A stretch of 64,000 nt of DNA, from assembly GCF_036898825.1 (NCBI RefSeq), contig NZ_JARUND010000001.1, positions 1,860,001 through 1,924,000 of the forward strand. Direction: 5' to 3'. This stretch comes from Streptomyces sp. B21-083 (GTDB taxonomy: Bacteria; Actinomycetota; Actinomycetes; Streptomycetales; Streptomycetaceae). Made by a program: the position numbers and the translations under genes. The notes below the pieces were generated by a model. It saw only the letters and a program-made list of their open reading frames with translations. It did no database searches and was not told the DNA's origin. This document shows, one piece after another, positions 18,067-26,948 of this stretch. Each line of letters begins with the position of its first letter. Positions within the stretch are counted from its first letter, which is position 1.

Positions 18067-19382
18067 CGGCCGCCCTTCGTTCCGGCCCCTGCCCGACCCG
18101 CCACGCGGTCCGCCGCCCGGTCCGCCCGTCGGGACAGGGACACCACTCCGGCGAACCGCTCGATCGCTGCCGGGACGTCCCAGTCCTGCTGCCGCAGCGA
18201 GGCCAGGGTGGTCGCCGGGACGACCACCAGGTCAGGTGCGCCGGTCTCCAGTGCCCGGACCAGCAGCGCCCACGCGGCGTCCCAGCGCGCCCTCTCCGGC
18301 CGGCCCCGGACCGCCGCCACCACACCGTCCAGTACGGCCTGGCGCAGGTCGCCCCGGTCGGGCAGGACGGCAGTCGCCGGGTCGGCGAGCAGCGTCTCGG
18401 GGTCGGGCAGGTCCATCCGGTCGAGGCTCGCCAGCAGTTCCAGCCCGGGACCGTCCCCGACCGTGCCCCTGACCAGAAGTGAGAGGACTTCCCGGGAGGA
18501 GCCGGCGGCGGTCGCGAAGGCGATCAGACTCAGGGTCATGTCCCAGCTCCGGGGTGACGGCCAGGCGCCGCCCCGGCGGGTCTCGTTGCCGGGCAGTTGG
18601 TGCACGAGTTTGGGACGGGCGGTGAGAAGCCCGCACACCGCCCGGCGGGCGAAGTCCACGGCGTCCGGCAGCTTTTCGGGCGCGAGCCTCGGCAGCGTGG
18701 CCCGGGGCCAGGTCCCGCCGAGACCGCGTACGACGACCTCGTGGTCATGGGTCCACTGGAGATGGACGAACCGGTTGGCCAGCGGCGGGCTCAGTTCCCA
18801 GCCGTCGGCAGCCGAGGACCGGGGGTTGGCGGCGGCCACGATCCGTACGCCCGGCGGCAGTCGCAGGGCGCCGATCCGCCGCTCCAGGACCAGCCGGAGC
18901 AGGGCGGCCTGAACGGCCGGCGGCGCGGTGGACAGTTCGTCGAGGAACAGCAGCCCCCGGCCGGCCCGTACGAGTCGTACCGCCCAGTCCGGCGGGGCCA
19001 TCGGGACACCGTGCGTCGCGGGATCGTCCCCGACGACGGGCAGCCCGGAGAAGTCGGACGGCTCGTGGACACTCGCGATCACCGTGGTGAGGGGAAGGTC
19101 CAGGGCCACGGCCAACTGGGTCAGGGCCGCGGTCTTGCCGATTCCCGGCTCACCCCACAGGAGCACGGGCAGGTCGGCGGCCACCGCCAGTGTCAGGGCC
19201 TCGAGTTGGGTGTCGGGGCGGGGTTCGGTGGTGGTGTCGCGCAGCAGGGTCAGCAACTCGGCGGCGATGTCGAGTTGAGGGGCGGGAGGCGGGGCCGCGG
19301 ACGTCTCGCGGGCGGGGATTCCCCGGGCCGGGACGTCGAGGGCGGGGGTCTCCAGGGTGGCGAAGGAACTGCCTGTGGACAT
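18063..19382 (-). CDS. MoxR-type AAA+ ATPase
   Basis: A protein of 439 residues. A variable N-terminal stretch precedes the AAA+ core: Walker A GEPGIGKT at residues 77-84, Walker B LLFLDELSTAPPAVQAALL, sensor region VRIVAAANP, and an arginine-rich C-terminal lid. It belongs to the MoxR group of chaperone-like ATPases. It is overlapped at its 3' end by the VWA gene and lies 72 bases downstream of the frameshifted first gene, a conserved three-gene arrangement in Streptomyces as I recall it. The ATPase would work with the VWA protein in the cytoplasm. Nothing in the sequence identifies the target complex. Confidence 0.9.
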   Translation of the reverse strand: MSTGSSFATLETPALDVPARGIPARETSAAPPPAPQLDIAAELLTLLRDTTTEPRPDTQLEALTLAVAADLPVLLWGEPGIGKTAALTQLAVALDLPLTTVIASVHEPSDFSGLPVVGDDPATHGVPMAPPDWAVRLVRAGRGLLFLDELSTAPPAVQAALLRLVLERRIGALRLPPGVRIVAAANPRSSAADGWELSPPLANRFVHLQWTHDHEVVVRGLGGTWPRATLPRLAPEKLPDAVDFARRAVCGLLTARPKLVHQLPGNETRRGGAWPSPRSWDMTLSLIAFATAAGSSREVLSLLVRGTVGDGPGLELLASLDRMDLPDPETLLADPATAVLPDRGDLRQAVLDGVVAAVRGRPERARWDAAWALLVRALETGAPDLVVVPATTLASLRQQDWDVPAAIERFAGVVSLSRRADRAADRVAGRAGAGTKGGR

Positions 19383-19454
19383 GTCTGATCACCTTTGGGT
19401 CGTCGTGGTCGTCGTGCTCGTGATGAGTGGCTGCGGGGGACGGGCGTCCCCGGG

Positions 19455-20859
19455 TCAGCGAAAGGTCGCCTGGCGCGGGCGGGATCGGTGGTCACGAGTG
19501 CGGCTGCCGTCCGCGTTGAAGCCACCGAGTCCGGGATACGGCCCGGGTCCGGTCAGGCCCGACCTGAACAGTCCGTAGGTGATCCGTCGCTCGGCGGCCC
19601 GCTCCAGTGCGTCGCGCAGCGCGCCGCCGCGCAACACCGCGCCGGGGCCCAACAGGCCTTCTACGACGGCCAGGGCTCCGGCGATGTCCCCGTGATCCAG
19701 GCGTTCGCGGACGCCGGTGAGACAGTCCGGTTGGCGATGGGCCTCATCGATGGCCTGCAGACAGGGCAGTGGCGTTCCGGTCAGTTCGGCCAGGAGTTCC
19801 TCCCGGCGGATCTCGGCCGGATCGTGGTCCAGCGGGACAAGCACCCCGCCGACCAGGCCGATCCGGTGCCGGGCACCCCGGCACTCCACGAGGCGCGGCT
19901 CACCTGCCCGGCCCGGGTCCCCGGGCGGACGGGTGGGCGGACGGTCCGGTACGAGTGCCGAGGCGACCAGCGGGTGCAGCCGGTCCACGTCGATCGCGCC
20001 GGTCCGGAGCAGTTCCAGGTCGGGCAGCACCCAGGTCGCCGCGTCGGGCAGCACCGGCAGTGCGGAGGCGGCGGTGGCGGTGGGTGCCTCGGCGATCCGC
20101 AGCGTGGGCGGCGCGCTGCCGTCCGGGGCGGCGACGAGGTCCAGGAGCAGCCGGTGGCGGGCCCCGAGCCGTACGGTGACCGTGCCCGCGCGGGTTCCGG
20201 TGCCGGAACCGGTGGGTCGCTCGTCGGCCCGTAGCAGCAGCTGCGCCTCGGCCGCCCACCGATCCACGGCGCAACGATGCCCCTGCGGCAGCTGCATCAG
20301 CGGATCCTGGGGCGGCGCGGGAAGGTCGCCGCCCGGTGGCCGGTCGGCCCCTGACCGGGTCCGCAGCTCGCCGGTTCTGCGCGCGTCCCACAGATGCCGG
20401 TGCAGATCGAGTCGGAACCGTCGGTTGGGGCGGGGGTGCGGATGGCGGCGAGTGGCCGCGTCCGCCAAGGTCCCGTCCCACAGCGCGAGACTGAGCCGCT
20501 GGCCGGCATCCGCCCAGGCGGGCGCGGCGTCCGGCGGTGTCGTACCGGGCCAGACCGATCGTCAGTCCCGGGCGCAGCAATCCGTCGGGGGCGATCCTCG
20601 GCAGGTGCCAGCGGAGCAGGTCGGGCGCCAAGTGGCGGAGGTCGGCGCGGAGTCGGGCCGCGAGTTCGTGGCCATGGACACGGGACACGGATCGCAGATT
20701 CAGATCGACGTCGACGCCTGCGGCGGCGCAGGCGCCCGCCCAGTCACCGACGAGGCGGCGAGCCGTGGCGGTCTCGATCATGGACGGCGGCACGGCGAAC
20801 TGTCGCACGCGCGGCCAGTAAGAAGGGTGGGTGTCCCCGTACGCGTTCCGAGTGAGCAT
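19455..20859 (-). pseudogene. MoxR/VWA operon first gene, split by one frameshift
   Basis: The N-terminal part runs from ATG 20859 (MLTRNAYGDTHPSYWPRVRQ) to about LLRPGLTIGLARY. The C-terminal part continues in another frame from about APAWADAGQRLSLALWDG through PHPRPNRRFRLDLHRHLWD to the stop at 19455. The two frames join smoothly with one base too many (or two too few), somewhere near 20525-20560. The joined product would be about 468 residues. The C-terminal frame has no plausible start at its junction, so two separate genes are unlikely. The protein is an uncharacterised partner of the MoxR/VWA pair. Whether the shift is real or a sequencing error cannot be told here. Confidence 0.7.
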
Positions 20860-21018
20860 CAGCACTCACCTTGCGCGGACGGGACCCCCGATCTGTTCAC
20901 AGAGTGAGTGGTCATCGTGCGGGACGTTAGCGGCCCCCGGCCGCGGCCCGCCACTTCTTTTCTGCCTCTTTCCTGCCTCCTCCCTGCTCAACGTTCGCCC
21001 ATATGCAACAAAACAGTG

Positions 21019-21053
21019 CGAATCGATTTCGCTACAAGTTCCGAAATTATTCG
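21019..21053. promoter_or_regulatory. Two candidate operators in the divergent promoter of the sugar cluster
   Basis: CGAATCGATTTCG (21019-21031) and CGAAATTATTCG (21042-21053) are inverted repeats with CGAA/TTCG arms, 23 bp apart, in an AT-rich island upstream of the binding-protein gene. They are candidate sites for the ROK regulator encoded in the same cluster. This is inference. Confidence 0.35.
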
Positions 21054-21141
21054 TGACGGCAGTGCCACTTGGCCGAAATACCCCCCTCGTAGCTTTTCGG
21101 CACCAGCCGCCGTCGGCACCATCCCTGCACAGGAGCCCCGA

Positions 21142-22443
21142 ATGACCGATTCCTCCAGACGTGGCGTCCTCAAGCTGACCGCGGGCCTGGCTCTCGGGGT
21201 CGCTTTCGCCCTGACGGGCTGCGGGCGGAGCGACGACACCGCCGCCGCGACAGGTACCGCCGCCCCCGTCGACGCGTCCCCGGCCACCGGCACCGTCACC
21301 GTCTGGGCCGCCCAGGGCGACGCCGATGTGCTCGACAAGGTCATCAAGCCCTTCAAAGCCGCGAACCCCGACGTCACCGTGAAGCTGACACTGATCCCGA
21401 ACGCCGAGTACTACACCAAGCTCCAGTCGGCGATCGCGGCGGGCAAGGGTCCGGACGTCGCCCAGTTCTTCCCCGAGTCGCAGTCGCAGTTCCTGGACCC
21501 GGCGATCCTTCGGCCCGTCCCGGACGGCCTCGTCGACAAGGCGGACTTCTTCGAGAGTCTCTGGGCCGCCGGCGTGGCCAAAAACGTCGCCTACACGGTG
21601 CCCTGGTACGCCTACACCTACGCGCTGGTCTACCGCGCCGACCTCGCCAAAAAGGCGGGCGTGAAGGCACCGGCCACATGGGACGAGACGGTGCCGTTCC
21701 TCAAGGCGCTCCAGGGCGCCGGCGCCGGGCACGGTCTGGGGGCCGACATCGGCTGGGACATCTTCAACGGCCAGGACGTCGCGATGTACGCCTGGCAGGC
21801 CGGCGGTTCGCTGCTCTCGTCCGGCGGAAAGTGGTCCCTCGACAGCCCGGCCATGGTCGACGCGCTCCAGTACAACGCGTCGTTCTTCACCTCCGGCACG
21901 GCCGACACCAGTGGGCCCACGTTCCTCGACGCGCAGCCGTACTTCGTGTCGGGCAAGACCGCCATGATGATCACCGGGCCGTGGGTCGTCGGGCAGCTCG
22001 ACACCGCCGCGAAGAAGGAGGGCTGGACGGCCGCCCACGTCGCCACCGCACCGCTGCCCGCCGGGGCCTCGGGCAGCACCTCCTTCTCCGCCGGGGGCAG
22101 TTGGGGCGTGCTCGCGGGTGAGCGCGACGCGGACGCGTCGTGGAAGCTGGTCCGGTATCTCGCGAAGCCGAGCACGCAGGTGGCGCAGTACAAGGCGTAC
22201 AGCTCGCTGCCGGCCGTCATCTCCGCGTGGGACGACCCCGCCATCGCGAACCAGCCGCTCCTCGACGCCTTCCTCACCCAGCTGAAGAACACCCGGGCGC
22301 TTCCCCAGGTGAGCACCTGGCAGCAGGTCGCGACACGGCTGGGCAAGGAGATGGAGGCCGTGGCCAAGGGCAAGGAGAGCGCCGCGAAGGCGGCGGCGAA
22401 CGTCCAGGCGTATGCCGACAGCCTCGGCACGGGCGCGAAGTGA
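21142..22443 (+). CDS. Sugar ABC transporter substrate-binding lipoprotein
   Basis: A family-1 extracellular solute-binding protein of 433 residues. The N-terminus has a twin-arginine-like stretch (SSRRGVLKL), a hydrophobic core and a lipobox LTGC with the lipidated Cys at residue 27. An Ala/Thr-rich spacer then leads to the binding fold, beginning TVTVWAAQGDADVLDKVIKP. Typical segments are KGPDVAQFFPESQSQFL and GKTAMMITGPWVVGQL. It would sit on the outer face of the membrane and deliver a sugar or oligosaccharide to the two permeases that follow. AGGAG at 21131-21135 sets the start. It is the first gene of a likely operon that includes permeases, carboxylesterase and ROK regulator. Substrate unknown. 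Confidence 0.92.
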   Translation: MTDSSRRGVLKLTAGLALGVAFALTGCGRSDDTAAATGTAAPVDASPATGTVTVWAAQGDADVLDKVIKPFKAANPDVTVKLTLIPNAEYYTKLQSAIAAGKGPDVAQFFPESQSQFLDPAILRPVPDGLVDKADFFESLWAAGVAKNVAYTVPWYAYTYALVYRADLAKKAGVKAPATWDETVPFLKALQGAGAGHGLGADIGWDIFNGQDVAMYAWQAGGSLLSSGGKWSLDSPAMVDALQYNASFFTSGTADTSGPTFLDAQPYFVSGKTAMMITGPWVVGQLDTAAKKEGWTAAHVATAPLPAGASGSTSFSAGGSWGVLAGERDADASWKLVRYLAKPSTQVAQYKAYSSLPAVISAWDDPAIANQPLLDAFLTQLKNTRALPQVSTWQQVATRLGKEMEAVAKGKESAAKAAANVQAYADSLGTGAK

Positions 22444-22450
22444 GCCGCGG

Positions 22451-23434
22451 ATGACCACCACCATCCACCCGGAGGCGCCGCGCCCGGTGCGCCGCACCAG
22501 CAGTTCCCGGAGTTCTCAGGGTTCCCGGATCTCCCGGAGTTCCCGGAGTTCCCGGAGTTCCGGGGGCGGTCGCCGAACGGCTGTCGCCTGGCTGTTCCTC
22601 GCCCCGTTCGCCGTCGTGTTCCTGCTCTACACGGCGATCCCCACCGTCGCCGCGCTCGGTTTCAGCTTCACCGATCTCCGCGGCGCGGACCTGCGGCACC
22701 CGTTCGCCGTCGACTTCACGGGCCTGGAGAACTATCTCCGGCTGTTCCGGGACCAGATCTTCCTGCGGGACATCCTGAACACGGCCCTCTTCGTGGCCGT
22801 CGGGGTGCCACTGACCATGGGGCTCGGTTTCGCCCTGGCCGTCGCGCTGAACTCCGGCATCCGGCGGCTGCGCGGGGTGTTCCGTACTGTCTTCTTCGCG
22901 CCGGTGGTCACCAACGTCGTGGCGGTCGCCCTGATCTGGCAGTACGCCTTCAACACCGACGGCACCGTCAACAAGGTGCTCGGCGCTGTCGGTCTCGCCG
23001 GACCGAACTGGCTGGACGACCCGAACCTCGCGATGCCCGTAGTGATCCTGCTCGGCGTCTGGCGCAACTTCGGCACCGCGATGGTGCTGTTCCTCGCCGG
23101 CCTGCAGGCGATACCGCAGGACGTGTACGAGGCCGCCGCCCTCGACGGGGCCGGCCGCTGGAAGCAGCTGCGGCACATCACCCTGCCTCTGCTGCTCCCC
23201 ACCACCCTCATGGTGTCGGTCCTGCTGACCGTCTTCTACCTCCAGGTGTTCGACGAGCCCTATCTCCTCACGAACGGCGGCCCGTTGGGCTCCACCGAGT
23301 CGATGGCGCTGTACACCTACCACCAGTTCGGCTCGGGCGAGTTCGGGGTCTCCTCCGCCGCGTCCTTCGTGATGCTGCTGCTCGTGGCCCTGGTCAGCGC
23401 CGTCCAGTTCCGACTGCTGAGGTCCCGCTCATGA
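22451..23434 (+). CDS. Sugar ABC transporter permease (MalF/UgpA type)
   Basis: A membrane permease of 327 residues with about six transmembrane segments starting at AVAWLFLAPFAVVFLLYTAI. The EAA-type cytoplasmic loop is visible in VYEAAALDGAGRWKQLRHIT. The N-terminal 45 residues are unusual: a Ser/Arg-rich tail (SSRSSQGSRISRSSRSSRSS) encoded by 9-bp repeats. The start lies 7 bases after the binding-protein stop, and the 3' end overlaps the second permease by 4 bases. It forms a heterodimeric channel with that permease. No ATP-binding gene is present in the cluster, so a shared MsiK-type ATPase is inferred. Confidence 0.93.
   Translation: MTTTIHPEAPRPVRRTSSSRSSQGSRISRSSRSSRSSGGGRRTAVAWLFLAPFAVVFLLYTAIPTVAALGFSFTDLRGADLRHPFAVDFTGLENYLRLFRDQIFLRDILNTALFVAVGVPLTMGLGFALAVALNSGIRRLRGVFRTVFFAPVVTNVVAVALIWQYAFNTDGTVNKVLGAVGLAGPNWLDDPNLAMPVVILLGVWRNFGTAMVLFLAGLQAIPQDVYEAAALDGAGRWKQLRHITLPLLLPTTLMVSVLLTVFYLQVFDEPYLLTNGGPLGSTESMALYTYHQFGSGEFGVSSAASFVMLLLVALVSAVQFRLLRSRS
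22504..22560 (+). repeat. 9-bp tandem repeat inside the permease N-terminus
   Basis: TCCCGGAGT occurs three times in perfect tandem (22532-22558), with further in-phase degenerate copies from 22504. Because the period is a multiple of three, it encodes a repeated Ser-Arg-Ser tail. Such repeats change copy number easily. Confidence 0.75.
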
Positions 23435-24312
23435 CCGCCCTCACCGCACCCGCGACCACCCGCCCGACCACCGACCGGGCGACCCTGCCCCGCCGGTCAC
23501 CGTCGCGCCCGCTGCTGTACGGCGCGCTGGCGCTGTGCGCGCTGCTCACGCTGCTCCCGTTCGTCTGGGTGGCGAGCGGCTCGCTGCGCGGACTGGACGA
23601 GATCCGCTCCGACCCGGGTGCCTGGTTCCCGCACCACGTCACCCTCGACAACTTCACCCGGCTGTTCCGGACGGCCGGCTTCGGGCGGTTCCTGGCCAAC
23701 AGCGTCCTGGTCGCGGGCCTCGTGGTGACGGGCAACATCGTGGCCGCGTCGGCCGCCGGCTACGCGCTGGCCAAGCTCGACTTCGCGGGCCGACGGATCG
23801 CGTTCGGCGGGGTCATGGCGGCGATGATGGTGCCGTTCAGCACGGTGTTCGTCACGCAGTTCGTGCTCACCGTGGACATGGGGCTCGCGGACACCCTCAC
23901 CGGTATCGCGCTGCCCGGCGTGGCGTTGCCGCTGTCGGTGTTCATCATGCGGCAGTACGCGATGTCCGTCCCCGACGAGCTGCTGGAGGCGGCCCGCATC
24001 GACGGCGCCGGCGAGTTCCGGATCTTCTTCCGCATCTTCCTGCCGCTGGCCGGTCCGGCGGTCGCGACGATCACGATCATGTCGTTCCTGTCGTCGTGGA
24101 ACAACTTCATCTGGCCGCTCATCGTCGCCCAGAGCATAGACACCTACACGCTGCCGGTGGGCCTCGCCGCGACCAGCCAGGCCGCCGCACACGTCACCGA
24201 CTACGGTCTGCTGCTGGCCGGCGCGATCGTCGTGATGCTGCCGGTACTGGTGCTCTTCCTGTTCCTCCAGCGCTACTTCGTGCAGGGCATCTCCGGATCG
24301 GGAATGCGGTGA
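23431..24312 (+). CDS. Sugar ABC transporter permease (MalG type)
   Basis: A membrane permease of 293 residues, the partner of the preceding gene, overlapping it by ATGA (23431-23434). It has about six transmembrane segments. The EAA loop reads LLEAARIDGAGEFRIFFRIF, followed by LPLAGPAVATITIMSFLSSW and WNNFIWPLIVAQS, typical of CUT1-family MalG-like permeases. The C-terminus ends with QRYFVQGISGSGMR, also typical. It would form the transmembrane pore for the sugar delivered by the lipoprotein at 21142. The carboxylesterase gene follows almost without a gap. Confidence 0.93.
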   Translation: MTALTAPATTRPTTDRATLPRRSPSRPLLYGALALCALLTLLPFVWVASGSLRGLDEIRSDPGAWFPHHVTLDNFTRLFRTAGFGRFLANSVLVAGLVVTGNIVAASAAGYALAKLDFAGRRIAFGGVMAAMMVPFSTVFVTQFVLTVDMGLADTLTGIALPGVALPLSVFIMRQYAMSVPDELLEAARIDGAGEFRIFFRIFLPLAGPAVATITIMSFLSSWNNFIWPLIVAQSIDTYTLPVGLAATSQAAAHVTDYGLLLAGAIVVMLPVLVLFLFLQRYFVQGISGSGMR

Positions 24313-24317
24313 CATCC

Positions 24318-25721
24318 ATGGACCATCCCGAAGGCACCGCTGTCACCGTCACCGTCCAGACCCCCGCCGGTCCGGTCGTCGGCCGTCGCACCGGCGCCGT
24401 ACAGCGCTTCCTCGGCATCCCGTACGCCCAACCGCCCACCGACACAAGGCGGTTCGGGGCGCCGGTCCGACGTGACCGGTTCCCGGAGCCCTTCGACGCC
24501 TTCCGGCACGGGCCCACCTCGCAACGCGTGCCGCTGTTTCCCACGACGACGGTGCCGGAGCCCTCGGTGCCCGGCGACGACATCCTGAACCTCTCCGTCG
24601 TCGCTCCCGCCCCCTCCGTCGAACAGGCGTCCCCCTGTCCGGTCCTGGTGTGGATCCACGGCGGCGCCTTCCTCGCGGGCAGCCCGGCGAGCCCGTGGTA
24701 CGACGGCCGTTCGTTCGCCCGGGACGGCGTCGTCTGCGTCACCGTCGGCTACCGGCTGGGCGTCGACGGATTCGCCCCGCTGGACGACGTACCCACGAAC
24801 CTCGGGCTGCGCGATGTTCTGCTCGCGCTCGACTGGGTCCGGGAGAACATCGGCGCGTTCGGCGGGGATCCGGACCGGGTCACCCTCGCCGGCCAGTCGG
24901 CCGGGGGTGCGGCGGTGCTCGCGCTGCTCTCGTCGCCGGCCGCGAACGGCCTCTTCCAGCGGGCGGTCTGTCTGTCCGGCGGCCTCTTCGAAGTGGAGCG
25001 GGAGTCGGCCCGCCGGTTCGTCGAGCAGCTCGGGACGCGGGTCGACGCGCCGCCGACGCCGGCCGGGTTCGGCGGCCTTACCGTGGAGCGGCTCCAGCGG
25101 GCCGTTCTCGACCTGCGGGACGAACTCGGTGACGCCGCACTCCCGTTGGGGCCGGTCGTCGGCGACGACGTCCTGCCGGTGTCCGTCGCCGACGGGCTCG
25201 CCGCGCACGGACATGACGTACCTCTGCTGCTCGGTGCGACAGGCGACGAGTTCGACTGCGGTGCCGCGCCGGGAGACGAGCACCCGAGCCCGTACAGCCT
25301 CGCGGAACTCGCCGCCGGCAGCCGGGTGACGGACACCCTGTTCCGGGCCGCCTGCCCCCGCGTGGCCTCCGCGCGCCGTGCGGCCGGCGCCGGTACCTGG
25401 CTGTACTCCTTCGAGTGGCCCTCCCCCGTGCTCGGCGGCGCCGCGCACTGCGTCGACATCCCGTTCTTCTTCGACCTGCTCGACGCGCCGGGCAGCGCGG
25501 AGGCGCTCGGACCGTACCCACCGGCCGAGTTGGCCACCGCGATGCACGCCGACCTGGTCGGCTTCGTCCACGGCGGGGAGCCTGGCTGGGCGCGGGCGAG
25601 AGGCGGGCACGGTGATCCGGCGCGCGAGTACGGCCGCCCGGGCGCGGCCCTCGTCGCCGACACCGCCGGTGTTTTCGATCCCGTCGCCGGCGCGGAATCC
25701 GGGGTGGAGGAGGCGTGCTGA
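24318..25721 (+). CDS. Type-B carboxylesterase
   Basis: An alpha/beta-hydrolase of about 467 residues of the carboxylesterase/para-nitrobenzyl esterase family. It starts with TPAGPVVGRR and RFLGIPYAQPP. The oxyanion hole is WIHGGAFLAGSP, the nucleophile elbow is AGQSAGGAAV (Ser), and later segments (GATGDEFDCGA, HCVDIPFFFDLL) carry the expected acid and His regions. No signal peptide, so it is cytoplasmic. It would cleave ester groups from an imported substrate, for example an acylated glycoside. An in-frame GTG at 24309, overlapping the permease stop as GTGA, is an alternative start. The ROK gene begins at the very end of this gene. Confidence 0.9.
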   Translation: MDHPEGTAVTVTVQTPAGPVVGRRTGAVQRFLGIPYAQPPTDTRRFGAPVRRDRFPEPFDAFRHGPTSQRVPLFPTTTVPEPSVPGDDILNLSVVAPAPSVEQASPCPVLVWIHGGAFLAGSPASPWYDGRSFARDGVVCVTVGYRLGVDGFAPLDDVPTNLGLRDVLLALDWVRENIGAFGGDPDRVTLAGQSAGGAAVLALLSSPAANGLFQRAVCLSGGLFEVERESARRFVEQLGTRVDAPPTPAGFGGLTVERLQRAVLDLRDELGDAALPLGPVVGDDVLPVSVADGLAAHGHDVPLLLGATGDEFDCGAAPGDEHPSPYSLAELAAGSRVTDTLFRAACPRVASARRAAGAGTWLYSFEWPSPVLGGAAHCVDIPFFFDLLDAPGSAEALGPYPPAELATAMHADLVGFVHGGEPGWARARGGHGDPAREYGRPGAALVADTAGVFDPVAGAESGVEEAC

Positions 25722-26869
25722 GGCCCGGAATGAACGGCATGAACCAGAGCGCCGTCCGACGCGTCAACACCTCGGTGATCCTGCGGACGTTGGCGGTGTC
25801 GGCCGAGCCGATGACGCTGACCGCGCTCGCCGAGCGGGCCGGTCTCTCGCGCCGCACCATCGAGATCGTCCTGGACTCGCTCGTCGAGGCGGGCTGGGTG
25901 ACGGAACTGGCCCGGGTGCCGACCAGCGGCTGTGCGGGGCGCCCCGCCCGGCGGTACGAACTGCGGGCGGAACACGCCCTGTTGGCGGCCGTGCACTTCA
26001 CCACCTCGGACGCGTCGGCGGCGGTCGCCGACGTCCGGGGCCGCATCCTCGGCCGGGCGCACCGCCCGCTACGCGCCTATCTGGATCCGCAGGCCACGCT
26101 GGACGACATGGCGGCGCTGGTGCGGGAGGCGCTCGACGACGCGGGCGGGTCGGTGGACCGGCTACGGGCCGGGGCGGTCGCGAGCGGCGGCGCCATCGAC
26201 GACGACGGGGTCGTCCGGCGCCTGGTGCACACGACCCGGTGGGAAGGCGTGCGGCTGCCCGACGAACTCACGCGGCGTGTCAGGGTGCCCTGGTTCGCGG
26301 ACAACGACTCCAACCTCGGTGCGCTCGCCGAGCGTTGGCGGGGTGCGGCCGGCGACCACGACAACGTCGTATGGGCCTTGCTCGGGAACCGGACCGGACT
26401 TGGCATTCTCATCCGGGGTGATGTGCACCGGGGTCTCGACGGCGCCGCCGGAGAGATCGTCGAGGCGGCCTCTATACCGGCCCACTCGGTCGAGAACCGT
26501 CCCGTGGCATGGCTCACCTCACCGGACCCGGACCGGCGGGCGGTCGCGCTCGCCCGGTTCGAGGCGGCCCGCGAGGGTGACGTCACCGCCCTCGCCGAGG
26601 TCGACGAGCTCGTGGAACACATGACGTCGATCCTCACGACCCTGTCGTGGACCGTCGCGCCGTCCCTCATCGTGCTCGGCGGCGGGCTGGAGGACGCGGC
26701 GGACGTGCTGCTGCCCCGGGTACGCGCGGCGCTGCGCCGTGCCCGCACCCCGGCCGTCGAACTCCGGGCCACGGTCCTGGGCCGTGACGCGCCCCTGGTC
26801 GGCGCCGTCAAGCTGGCCCTCGACCGCATGGACACCGAGCTGTTCGGCCCGCTCGTCCCGAGCGTGTGA
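25715..26869 (+). CDS. ROK-family transcriptional regulator
   Basis: A protein of 384 residues. Residues about 8-80 form a winged helix-turn-helix (NTSVILRTLAVSAEPMTLTA, then LAERAGLSRRTIEIVLDSL). A ROK (repressor/ORF/kinase) fold follows, with WFADNDSNLGALAERWRG and the late APSLIVLGGGLEDAADVLLP. Such proteins usually repress sugar genes and release DNA on binding a sugar. GGAGGAGG just upstream supports the GTG at 25715, which overlaps the esterase end; ATG 25730 is also possible. As the only regulator in the cluster it probably controls 21.1-30.2 kb. The palindromes at 21019-21053 are candidate operators. Confidence 0.87.
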   Translation: MLRPGMNGMNQSAVRRVNTSVILRTLAVSAEPMTLTALAERAGLSRRTIEIVLDSLVEAGWVTELARVPTSGCAGRPARRYELRAEHALLAAVHFTTSDASAAVADVRGRILGRAHRPLRAYLDPQATLDDMAALVREALDDAGGSVDRLRAGAVASGGAIDDDGVVRRLVHTTRWEGVRLPDELTRRVRVPWFADNDSNLGALAERWRGAAGDHDNVVWALLGNRTGLGILIRGDVHRGLDGAAGEIVEAASIPAHSVENRPVAWLTSPDPDRRAVALARFEAAREGDVTALAEVDELVEHMTSILTTLSWTVAPSLIVLGGGLEDAADVLLPRVRAALRRARTPAVELRATVLGRDAPLVGAVKLALDRMDTELFGPLVPSV

Positions 26870-26906
26870 CCCTCTCCGGGATCACCGGGCCGCTGGATCG
26901 AGAGCG

Positions 26907-26937
26907 GGTACAAGACATCAACAGCGGTACAAGACAT
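26907..26937 (+). repeat. Direct repeat in front of the pyranose-oxidase-like gene
   Basis: GGTACAAGACAT occurs at 26907-26918 and again at 26926-26937, a 19-bp period, inside the 79-base gap before the flavoenzyme. The second copy ends next to the ribosome binding site. It could be a regulator-binding pair or a small duplication. Confidence 0.5.
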
Positions 26938-26948
26938 GGAGCTTCACT

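Noticed and set aside
19455..20468. Separate gene starting MADAATRRHPHP at 20468
   Set aside because: The same frame continues upstream with sequence that completes the preceding N-terminal part, so it is better read as one frameshifted gene.
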